This document shows positions 17,112 through 25,800 of a DNA stretch of 64,000 nt, one piece after another. The DNA comes from Bacteroides sp. 519 (GTDB lineage: Bacteria; Bacteroidota; Bacteroidia; Bacteroidales; Bacteroidaceae). Made by a program: the position numbers and the translations under genes. The stretch covers positions 62,001 through 126,000 of the forward strand of contig NZ_QVMJ01000001.1 of NCBI RefSeq assembly GCF_010500955.1, in the 5' to 3' direction. The notes under the pieces were generated by a model, which ran no database searches, was not told the DNA's origin, and saw only the letters and a list, made by a program, of their open reading frames with translations. The stretch's first letter is position 1. Each line of letters opens with the position of its first letter.

Positions 17112-17876
17112 TCAATTCTCCCTCGTGTACCAACTTTTAAACTCTGTAGCACGTGCTTTACTAACAAGAATTCGTTCGGGCACATTCACATTGAGATTAA
17201 CCGACAATTTTCCGGCAAACCAGATAGAGATATCATTGATGGCTTTGTGAGCCACAATATATTGGCGGTTTACCCTGAAAAACAATTCGGGATTGAGATG
17301 TTTCATCAACTCTTCCAGTGAATAGTCGAGCGAATAGCTTTGCGAATTGAAGCATACTACACGGGCAATTTTCAATTCGGAATAGAAACAGGCTATATCT
17401 TCTACAGCCAGGGGGATGAGCTTATCCTTATGTGGTATAAGGAAGTGAGTTTTATAACGGTTTTGGCTTTTATTAATGGTAGATATAAAATCATTAATCA
17501 ATTGAGTATTATCTTTTTTATAAGTGAAATTGCCAAACTTTAAAATAGCTTGTGTAAGGCGTTTCTTATTTATGGGTTTAAGCAGATAATCAATGCTGTT
17601 TACCTCAAATGCATCGAGGGCGTACTCGTTGTATGCAGTAGTGAAAATGATAGGACAGTCTATCTTTACATGATTGAATATCTCAAAAGAAGAACCATCT
17701 GCCAAATGAATATCCATGAATATTAAATCGGGCATGGGGTGTTGCGAAAACCACTCTACACTATCCTCTACACTTTGAAGCACAGTAAGAATTGTAAAAT
17801 CGGTCCTGATTTCCTGTATGAGTCTGCTTAATGTTTGAGCAGCAACAATCTCATCTTCAACAATAACAATATTCAT
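17112..17876 (-). CDS. LytTR-family response regulator
   Basis: 254-residue response regulator when started at ATG 17876 (MNIVIVEDE); an upstream in-frame TTG at 17894 is less likely. The receiver domain holds the acidic pocket in VEDE and phosphoacceptor D55 in FMDIHLAD. Residues about 145-254 form a LytTR DNA-binding domain (LIPHKDKLIPLAVEDIACF, then ELFFRVNRQYIVA). The start overlaps the end of the sensor-kinase gene by 20 bp, so translation is coupled. LytTR regulators bind direct repeats in front of target promoters; no target site was identified here. Confidence 0.9.
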   Translation of the reverse strand: MNIVIVEDEIVAAQTLSRLIQEIRTDFTILTVLQSVEDSVEWFSQHPMPDLIFMDIHLADGSSFEIFNHVKIDCPIIFTTAYNEYALDAFEVNSIDYLLKPINKKRLTQAILKFGNFTYKKDNTQLINDFISTINKSQNRYKTHFLIPHKDKLIPLAVEDIACFYSELKIARVVCFNSQSYSLDYSLEELMKHLNPELFFRVNRQYIVAHKAINDISIWFAGKLSVNLNVNVPERILVSKARATEFKSWYTREN

Positions 17877-18978
17877 CTTTATATGATTTATCAATTGAAT
17901 TATTCATGTTTTCTACTTTCTCTATCAAAGGAATTTCTACAATAAAAATACCTTCTTTGTTGGTGATGGAGATAGATTTATGAAATAGAATAGAATAACG
18001 GTTGGTGAGGTTGGCCAGTCCTACGCCTCCACCTCCTGTGTTGTTTAGTTTGGGGTTGATAATATTTTGTACAATAACAGAATTCCGGTCGGTTGTTTCT
18101 ATCAAAATAAACAGTGGCTTTTTATTGCTGATAATATTGTGCTTTATAGCATTTTCTACCAATAGCTGAATGCTTACGGGCATCAGATAATAATGCTTGT
18201 ACTTTTCTTCGATATTATAATGTACAACAAAGTTGTCGCCATATCTTATTTTCAGCAAATCAACATAAGCGTTAACAAACTCCACTTCTTCGCTTAATTT
18301 GCAAATGGTTTTACTGTGAAGTGTATAACGGAATACAGACGAGAGATTGTCTACATAATCGTGTGCTTTTTCATCATCAATTCCAATTAAACCATTGAGT
18401 GTGTTTAAGGAGTTAAAGAGAAAATGAGGATCGAGTTGGTTTTTCAGTGCCTCATAACGGGTTTTGATGTTCTCTCTCATTAAACTTTGGTTAACCAGCA
18501 GTGTTTGATGTGTACGGTAGGCAGAAAACCTGATTCCGGTTTCAAAGAGCATCATTACTCCCAGTATAACGTCTTTTATTAGGTTGAAGCTTAAAAAAAT
18601 ATTGAAACCAGTACTGTGAGTACCCATATCAATACACCACCATTGGATTTGTGTAAATACCGGACTTAAGAAACCGCAGATTAAAAATGTGCCAACAATC
18701 ATTTTAGTGGCTGTTTTGCGCTTTTGCTTGTCTGTTTTAATAAGCCTGTTACTAAAAGTATATAGTATATACAACAGGATAAAATTGCATGCAAAATGAC
18801 AAATAAAGTACACAAATAGTTCGCCTGTTTTAATCTTAATAGTTGGATTAAGACGAAAAGAGAGGAATATAAAACAAGCAATAAGTATGGCATTTATCAA
18901 AAAGCTTATGCTTAATGAGGAAATAATTGCTTGCCTCTGGCCGAATGGGGCTTTGGCGAAATGTTTTTTCTTGCCCAT
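17857..18978 (-). CDS. LytS-type sensor histidine kinase
   Basis: 373-residue membrane histidine kinase. Four hydrophobic spans are visible at about 18-40, 53-75, 91-110 and 127-147, followed by the His_kinase domain with phosphoacceptor H185 in NQLDPHFLFNSLN, the N box LLVENAIKHN and the G box GGVGLANLTNR. There is no large sensory domain, so the signal is probably sensed within the membrane or by a partner. It forms a pair with the LytTR regulator encoded immediately after it. Confidence 0.9.
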   Translation of the reverse strand: MGKKKHFAKAPFGQRQAIISSLSISFLINAILIACFIFLSFRLNPTIKIKTGELFVYFICHFACNFILLYILYTFSNRLIKTDKQKRKTATKMIVGTFLICGFLSPVFTQIQWWCIDMGTHSTGFNIFLSFNLIKDVILGVMMLFETGIRFSAYRTHQTLLVNQSLMRENIKTRYEALKNQLDPHFLFNSLNTLNGLIGIDDEKAHDYVDNLSSVFRYTLHSKTICKLSEEVEFVNAYVDLLKIRYGDNFVVHYNIEEKYKHYYLMPVSIQLLVENAIKHNIISNKKPLFILIETTDRNSVIVQNIINPKLNNTGGGGVGLANLTNRYSILFHKSISITNKEGIFIVEIPLIEKVENMNNSIDKSYKDEYCYC

Positions 18979-19062
18979 ATTGATGAATTTGTAATTCGTA
19001 TGTAAATATAGTATCTTGTAAACTCCAGATGCCGTATTTAATTACTCAAACAGACAAAAGTA

Positions 19063-21153
19063 CTACTGAAATGTTTTATTCGGATACTGAAATTGCAGAG
19101 TCTTTTCTGCATTCTTATTCTTTAAATACTCGTAGAATGTGTATTGGGCCCTTACCGCAGGTGCATCATTCTTTTTGAATATATTGCATAACTGTTCATC
19201 AACAAAACAGGCTTTCTGGTTATCATTTAGTTGAATATGCAACATGTCGATGATTTCCTGTTTCAAATCTGCATCTTTTATCGGGGTAACAGCTTCAATC
19301 CGGCGGTAGAGGTTACGCTTCATCCAGTCGGGCGAACCGAAAAATACTTTAGGGTTGCCATTGTTGCCAAAGTACAGAATACGTGTATGTTCCAGAAAAC
19401 TATCTACTATACGGGTAATTTTAATGTTCCGGCTGTAAGGCTGTCCGGGAATAACGCAGCATATACCCCGGATAATAAGGTCAATCTCTACCCCTTTTTC
19501 GGAAGCTTCGTATAGCTTATTTATCATTACAGGATCTTGTATGCCATTGAGTTTAATTATAATTCTTCCTTTCTTACCCGATTGTGCCAGTTCAATTTCT
19601 TTGTCGATCAGTGTGTTTAGCGATGGAATTAAATTGTGGCGCGCCACCAGCAGGTGTTGGAAACCCGAGTTGCTTTTACCTTGCAATGTAAGGAAAATAT
19701 TGTGTACCTCTTCTACCAACTCCGGTCTTGCAGTGAATAGGCCTACATCTGCATACACTACAGCTGTTTTTTCGTTAAAGTTGCCGGTGCTTATGTACGC
19801 AAAGCTGTGTTTGCTTTCGCGTAATATCAAGGCTACTTTGGCATGCACTTTTAATCCGGGCAAACTGTAGATGATGTTGATTCCTGCTTTCTTCATCATT
19901 TCGGCTGTGGCAAGGTTGTTTTCTTCGTCGAACCGGGCTTTCAGTTCTACAAATACGGTAACCTTCTTTCCGTTTTCGGCAGCTGCTATCAGTTGGTTAA
20001 TAACCTGTGAGTTTTGGGCTACCCTGTATTGAGTAACCATAATTTCGCGGGTCTTGGGGTCGTGAACAGCTTCGTACAGGAAATGCGTAAAATGATCGAA
20101 CGAATGATAAGGATAATGAATCAATAAATCCTTTTTACGTACATAACTGAATATAGATTCCTTTTTATTGAGGTAGGTTAACCTCATAGGAGTTGGCTTC
20201 AGACTTCCTTCTATGGCTTTGTTCAGGGTAGGGAAATATTTCAGATCTTCAAGGTTGAGATGTTTGTCGCCAGGTACCAGCTCATGCTGATTGATGTTAA
20301 ACGCATCAACCAGAAAAGCCAGAAAATCATCGGGCATGTGCCTGTCGTACACAAAACGGCTTACAGCACCAATTTTACGCTTCTTTACCTTTTTCTTTAA
20401 CTGTTCCACTATTTCGTTGGAGGCAACATTCTCAATCAGAATATCGGCATCGCGTGATATCTTGATGCAGTAACTGCAATCAACATCAAAACCGGGAAAG
20501 ATTACACCAAGATTGGCTTTGATAATATCTTCAATAAACATTAGGTAATAATTACCCTCATGCTTAGGCAATTCAACAAAGCGGGGTACCTTGCTGTAGG
20601 GTATCTTCATTACAAAATATTTACTGTAATCGGGGCTGTTGGGTGAGGTGTTTTTCCGCAATACACGCACTGCAAGGTATAGGCGATTGTCGCGTAAGAA
20701 AGATACTACTTCGTTTTTGGCTACCGGTACAGGTTGCAGATAGGGAAATATTTCTTCGTGAAAGAAATTCCGGACAAACTGCTGATGAAAGGGTTCTACT
20801 TCGCTTCGGCCCTGGTAAAAAACAATATTGTTTTGGCGTAGGGTAGGGAGGATGCTCTGTTCATAGATTCGTATACGGGTTTCCAGTTGTTGATTTACAA
20901 TATTGGTTATTGATTCGAGTATTTCAATGGCCGACTGGGTGGTTTCTTCATCGCTTTGGGCTATGCCCGATGCAATGGCTTTATGATCGGCCACCCTCAC
21001 TTTATAAAACTCTTCCAGGTTAGAAGAGTATATAGAAATGAAATTAATGCGTTCGTATATAGGTAAACGTTCGTCGTCGGCTTCGAGTAACACCCTGTAA
21101 TTGAACGACAACCAGCTAATATCGCGTTTAAAGTAATTATATTTGTTCTCCAT
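19063..21153 (-). CDS. ppk1: Polyphosphate kinase 1
   Basis: 696-residue PPK1, which reversibly makes long-chain polyphosphate from ATP. The N-terminal domain opens FKRDISWLSFNYRVL and NLEEFYKVRV. The autophosphorylated histidine is H437 in LKVHAKVAL, close to His435 of the E. coli enzyme, and STGNFNEKTA follows. The length matches the family. A minus-strand TATATTTG at 21171-21178 is the likely -7 box. It is transcribed away from the repeat array at 21275-21411. Polyphosphate serves in phosphate storage, stress survival and virulence in related organisms. Confidence 0.95.
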   Translation of the reverse strand: MENKYNYFKRDISWLSFNYRVLLEADDERLPIYERINFISIYSSNLEEFYKVRVADHKAIASGIAQSDEETTQSAIEILESITNIVNQQLETRIRIYEQSILPTLRQNNIVFYQGRSEVEPFHQQFVRNFFHEEIFPYLQPVPVAKNEVVSFLRDNRLYLAVRVLRKNTSPNSPDYSKYFVMKIPYSKVPRFVELPKHEGNYYLMFIEDIIKANLGVIFPGFDVDCSYCIKISRDADILIENVASNEIVEQLKKKVKKRKIGAVSRFVYDRHMPDDFLAFLVDAFNINQHELVPGDKHLNLEDLKYFPTLNKAIEGSLKPTPMRLTYLNKKESIFSYVRKKDLLIHYPYHSFDHFTHFLYEAVHDPKTREIMVTQYRVAQNSQVINQLIAAAENGKKVTVFVELKARFDEENNLATAEMMKKAGINIIYSLPGLKVHAKVALILRESKHSFAYISTGNFNEKTAVVYADVGLFTARPELVEEVHNIFLTLQGKSNSGFQHLLVARHNLIPSLNTLIDKEIELAQSGKKGRIIIKLNGIQDPVMINKLYEASEKGVEIDLIIRGICCVIPGQPYSRNIKITRIVDSFLEHTRILYFGNNGNPKVFFGSPDWMKRNLYRRIEAVTPIKDADLKQEIIDMLHIQLNDNQKACFVDEQLCNIFKKNDAPAVRAQYTFYEYLKNKNAEKTLQFQYPNKTFQ

Positions 21154-21274
21154 GGATTCTTAGTTTTGCTCAAATATAATACTTTAAAATAAACTTTCTT
21201 AGAAAGAGTAATAAATTATTCACATTCCAGAATGGAAGGAGTTAAAGGGAGTTATTGTTTATTGTATCATGCCT

Positions 21275-21411
21275 GTGGTACAAAAGTGCCACGCTTGTGG
21301 TACAAAAGTATCTTAGGCGTGATACTTTTGTCTCATGCTGCATGATACTTTTTTCTCACACTTAAAATGATCGGTGATACTTTTTTCTCACGCTTAAAAA
21401 ACAAGTGGTAC
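21275..21411. repeat. Degenerate repeat array with 22-32 bp spacing
   Basis: Units beginning GTGGTAC, GTGGTAC, GTGATAC, ATGATAC, GTGATAC and GTGGTAC start at 21275, 21297, 21319, 21342, 21374 and 21405; the first three steps are 22-23 bp and later ones 31-32. Several units end in a CACGCTT-like tail. ACAAAAGTATC (21302-21312) and GATACTTTTGT (21321-21331) form a perfect 11-bp inverted repeat around an 8-nt loop. The rest of the 371-bp gap between ppk1 and the phosphodiesterase gene holds only a purine-rich stretch near 21236-21251. Confidence 0.7.
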
Positions 21412-21524
21412 TGTAATTTGTTGATTGTCAATTGTGTTGTGGCTTTGGTTTACATTTTCTATACTATGCCTTTTGTGAATGCGGACAAAAACAGTACTTT
21501 TACAGGAAGAAATCAAAAGAAAAA

Positions 21525-22016
21525 ATGATTAGAATTGGATTATTATCGGATACCCATGCCTGGTGGGACGAAAGATATCTACAACATTTTGAACAATGCG
21601 ATGAAATATGGCATGTGGGTGACTTCGGCTCGATGGAAATAGCGGATAAACTGTCAGCATTCCGCCCATTACGTGGGGTTTATGGAAATATTGATGGACA
21701 AGACATTCGCCGGGTGTTTCCTCAGGTTAACAGGTTCACTGTAGAGGGTGCCGAAGTATTGATGAAGCATATTGGTGGATATCCGGGCAAGTACGATCCT
21801 TCTATTGCCGGCAGCTTATATGCGCGCCCACCTAAACTTTTTATAAGTGGACACTCGCATATATTAAAAGTGAAGTATGATAAAACATTGGGAATGCTCC
21901 ATATAAATCCGGGTGCTGCCGGAAAATATGGTTTCCATACTACACGTACATTGGTGCGGTTTACAATAGATAACGGGGTATTTAAAGATTTGGAGGTTAT
22001 TGAATTAGCCGAATAA
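21525..22016 (+). CDS. YfcE/MJ0936-type metallophosphoesterase
   Basis: 163-residue cytoplasmic phosphodiesterase from ATG 21525 (MIRIGLLSDTHAWWD); the frame is open further upstream to 21432, but those residues are not family-like. The calcineurin-like metal ligands are D8 and H10, D37 in HVGDFG, N60 in YGNID, and the C-terminal GHSH. This family hydrolyses phosphodiesters in vitro and its natural substrate is usually unknown. Its stop codon is only 2 bp from the stop of the convergent ABC-2 permease gene, leaving no room for a separate terminator. Confidence 0.88.
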   Translation: MIRIGLLSDTHAWWDERYLQHFEQCDEIWHVGDFGSMEIADKLSAFRPLRGVYGNIDGQDIRRVFPQVNRFTVEGAEVLMKHIGGYPGKYDPSIAGSLYARPPKLFISGHSHILKVKYDKTLGMLHINPGAAGKYGFHTTRTLVRFTIDNGVFKDLEVIELAE

Positions 22017-22018
22017 TA

Positions 22019-22732
22019 TTACACAAACTTTTCCCTTCTCTGTAAGTTAAGTAACCCGATAAGCAACCAAACTACCGAAGCAACAGCCAGAAATATACGG
22101 CTCTTCAACAAAACGCTTTGCCATATTAATGGGTGAAAATCGCGCGGAACATCAAACGGATTGAGAAATACATTCCAGAATGTATGTTTCATATTGGTGG
22201 CATTCATAAAAATCATCAATACAATGCCCAATACAATCATTATTACCGCTGTACCATTGCCACTACGGGTAATGGTGGAAAACATAAAGGCCATATTCCC
22301 AAAGAAAAGAACCGGAAACATTAACTGAGCCGACATTTCGAGTTCGTTAACAGGCCATAACAACAGTGTGCCAATGTATGAGAAGACGAGTAGAATGACA
22401 AACACGATCAGATAAATCATCAGCAACCGCACACCCCAAACTTTGTAACGGTAGTTGGGGATGCCAAAAATAATTTCCAGTATACGGCTGTCTTCATCAT
22501 TCTGGATACCGAAAACCGTAGGGTAGAAAATAAGTAGCATACTGGGAAATATCAACATACCGTAAATGGCTCCTTCGTTTACCATCTGCCGGTTCCATGC
22601 CGAATTGAACATGAAATAGGCAAAGAACCCAAAGGCCGCCAACAGAAACCAGAAGAACTTACCCGCAAATATAATCTTCATATTATACTTCACGAGCTTC
22701 GGTACAAGACTTATCAGTTGTTTTGGCGTCAT
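22019..22732 (-). CDS. ABC-2 type permease subunit, last gene of the efflux operon
   Basis: 237-residue integral membrane protein with about six hydrophobic spans. The NDEDSRILEIIFGIPNYRYKVWGVRL stretch between spans is typical of ABC-2 permeases (a conserved acidic coupling segment). It has no ATPase domain of its own. It is the last gene of the minus-strand operon and follows directly after the gene whose C-terminus is an ABC ATPase, so the two probably make one exporter. A CACAGAG-type hairpin fills the 131-bp gap between them. Confidence 0.8.
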   Translation of the reverse strand: MTPKQLISLVPKLVKYNMKIIFAGKFFWFLLAAFGFFAYFMFNSAWNRQMVNEGAIYGMLIFPSMLLIFYPTVFGIQNDEDSRILEIIFGIPNYRYKVWGVRLLMIYLIVFVILLVFSYIGTLLLWPVNELEMSAQLMFPVLFFGNMAFMFSTITRSGNGTAVIMIVLGIVLMIFMNATNMKHTFWNVFLNPFDVPRDFHPLIWQSVLLKSRIFLAVASVVWLLIGLLNLQRREKFV

Positions 22733-22754
22733 ATATAGCTAAATTTATATTATT

Positions 22755-22843
22755 GAACACAGAGGTACAGAGGCACAGAGTTTAGTATAAATCTCTGTTT
22801 ATGAAAACTATTTAAAACTCTGTGCCTCTGTGTCTCTGTGTTC
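22755..22843. repeat. CACAGAG-type hairpin element inside the efflux operon
   Basis: Left arm 22755-22783 is made of 8-bp units (AACACAGAGGTACAGAGG type) and right arm 22815-22843 is its complement (CTCTGTGCCTCTGTGTCTCT type), nearly perfect over 29 bp, with a 31-nt loop. It sits between the RND-ABC fusion gene and the downstream permease on the same strand, where it may terminate part of the transcript or stabilise mRNA ends. Confidence 0.85.
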
Positions 22844-22863
22844 TATTAAAATCGTAAATCAAT

Positions 22864-25800
22864 TTAATTCATATTTTTAAGCAGACACAAATATGCATCT
22901 TCTAAGTTCACTTCAACAAGTACAGCATCCGGATGTGGCTTTTCATATGAGAGATAGCGTACCTGAATGATATCTCCATTCTGCATGTGATGAATAACCA
23001 TTGATTTATCCAGTGTTTCGAAAGCAGACTTATCAATGTGGAACTGCCATACCTTACCTGTAGCCATGTTAACCATATCCACCGGATCGCCAAAGTATTT
23101 CAACTCACCTTTATTGATAACTACCACCTGACTGCACGAGCTGGAAATATCCTCAATAATATGCGTGGAGAAAATAACGATGCGCTCTTTACTGAGTTCA
23201 ACCAGCAAATTACGGAAACGAATACGTTCGCGCGGGTCGAGACCGGCTGTAGGTTCGTCTACAATAAGAATGCGTGGCAGATGCAACAGGATAAGGGCAA
23301 TACCGATACGCTGTTTCATACCGCCGGAGAAAGAACCGATCTTATCATCTTTGCGTTCGTACATGTGTACGGCTTTGAGTACATACTCTATGCGCTCTTC
23401 ACGTAGTTTCTTATCGGTAAGACCTTTCAGGATGGCTTGATAGTCAAGAAATTCCATAGACGTCATGTGCTCATACGTACCAAACTCCTGTGGCAGGAAG
23501 CCAATAAGTCCCTGCAATTCCTCCCGATACTCACGGGCATCCAGGTTGTTGACATAGATGCTTCCGTAGCTTTGTTCCAGGATACCGCAAATAATACGCA
23601 TCATGGTAGATTTACCTGCACCGTTAGGCCCCAGCAAACCAAACATTCCCTTGTGAATAGTGAACGATACACCACGGAGTGCCTTGAACGGTTTCTTTTG
23701 CTTACCAATAACCGGAATGCTTTTCACAAACCGGTAATACGATCTGCGTAGACCGGCAAACCGGCCTGTGACGCGTTCAATGTTAATATCTTTTTCGTAT
23801 AACCGCCTCGATGTTACATAGATAGCAATGCCTGCTGCCCATAATACACCCACAAAAAAGCTGAAGCCAGTATTATCCATTCTGCTGGACATCATAAACC
23901 ACACAACAGGCGGAATACTCCAGAAGATTATACGGTTCACTATTTTTATTACCCGGCTACCATCGAACCGGTAGAAGAGGTATTTACGGAGTTTACGCCA
24001 GAGCAACAAAACCATGGCATAGATGGCAAAGGAGAGCAGGAATATCCAAAGCTTCTTTTCTATGTGGAACCAGGCCAGGTATATAGTATACACCAGCACC
24101 ACTATCAGCCAAATGTCGTTCAGGAAATCGCGCAAAGAATGATAGTCTTTGCTCTCTCCCAAACGTTTACGAACAGCATCTCCGCTTGTAAGGTCGCGAC
24201 GGATTTTACCAGGACGCTCGTACACTTTAACAAGGTTACGCACAGTGATTTGTATCTCTTCATCAGGATCAATAATGCCTTCACTGGCACGTCTTAAGCT
24301 GGCTTGAATAAAGAAAGTGATGCCTGGAATAAGAATAACAATTGCTATCAAACAGATGCTTTGCCACAATAATCCATCGGCATAAAGGTAGATGGCTGCA
24401 ACTCCTATAACAAAGAGGATTGCATGGGTAATCCACAATTTAGGTGAAAGCCCTCTGTACCAGGTGAGTGCATTCTCTAATCCCAGACAAACGGTTGGAA
24501 TATACACCAGCGTTAATATGGTAGAGAAAGCCAGACCACCAATAACCGTAATGGCAAACGGTGCTCCTATGGCTCCCGAGTATTCGGCATCGCCCATGGC
24601 CAGCGGCAACATGGCTACAATGGTAGTGATAGAAGTTATCAGGATGGGGCGGATACGCGAAAGCCCTGCCATCATCAGCGCCCGATTGCGTCGGTAACCG
24701 CGGTTACGCAGAATGTTGGTATAATCAATCAGTATGATACCATTGTTTACTACTACTCCCAGTAGAATGAGAAATCCCATTAAGGTATTGGCATTGAGCA
24801 GGCTATTACCTGTGAGTATCAATGCCAATAGCGAACCAATAGCGGCCAACGGTATAGAGAACAGAAGTACGAATGGTGTAGTAAACGATTCGAATACAGA
24901 AGCCAGGATCATAAAGATTAGAATCAATGCAGCCAGAATAAGGAACTTAAACTCTGCAAACTCATCTTCTTCATGGATCACTTCGATAGCCAGTCCGGAT
25001 GGTAGATTATAACCTGCTACCAGTGCATCAATATCCGACCGGTAGCTTTCCAACAACTGTTTCGATTCTTCCGCATTACGACCGAAACTGTAGTACAAAT
25101 CAAGTTGCTTGTCCTGATTAACACGCATAATGCGTGCCCGGCCGCGCGCTTTGTTTATGGCAGATACCTCATCGAGTCTGTGTAACCCGCCTTTAGCGCT
25201 TTTAATTTGCACAGCCTTAAGGTCATCAATCGTTTTATCTTTAAACTCCAGTTCTTCGGCCAATACAGTTGGCATGGGTTCCGGAGCAGCAATAGAATCG
25301 GTTGCAACTCCTGTTGTATCGGCAATAGCAAGAAGCGAATCAGTACTTACCCCTGATGTGTCGGCAATTGCCAAAGCGGTATCAATGGTTGCCACCGGAT
25401 TTACAGTTTCAACAATAATTGTATCGGTTGTTGCCTCTTCTTCTATATCTGTTATTTCAAGCTTGTTTTTATCTTCAGGAATTTCGGTGCGGATGATAAT
25501 ATCATAAGTTTCTTCACCTATCTTAAAACTTGTTCCCGATGAAAATTCCGGGTTTAATGACATAAGCCCGTTTGAAATATCTCCTCTGTTTATTTCGTAT
25601 GAGGTAAGGAGTATCGGATCGAAATTCAATAACAGTTCTGCCTGACGTCCGGTGTACGAAACCCACGAATGAGCAACAAAGTCCTGTTCGTTCAGATGAT
25701 AGCGAAGGTCTTCGGCTACCTGAAACATCATATCATAGTCCGAACCTTTGATAACAATACGTTCCTGTTGCTGCCCGATACCCATAAGCCGCATAAAGCC

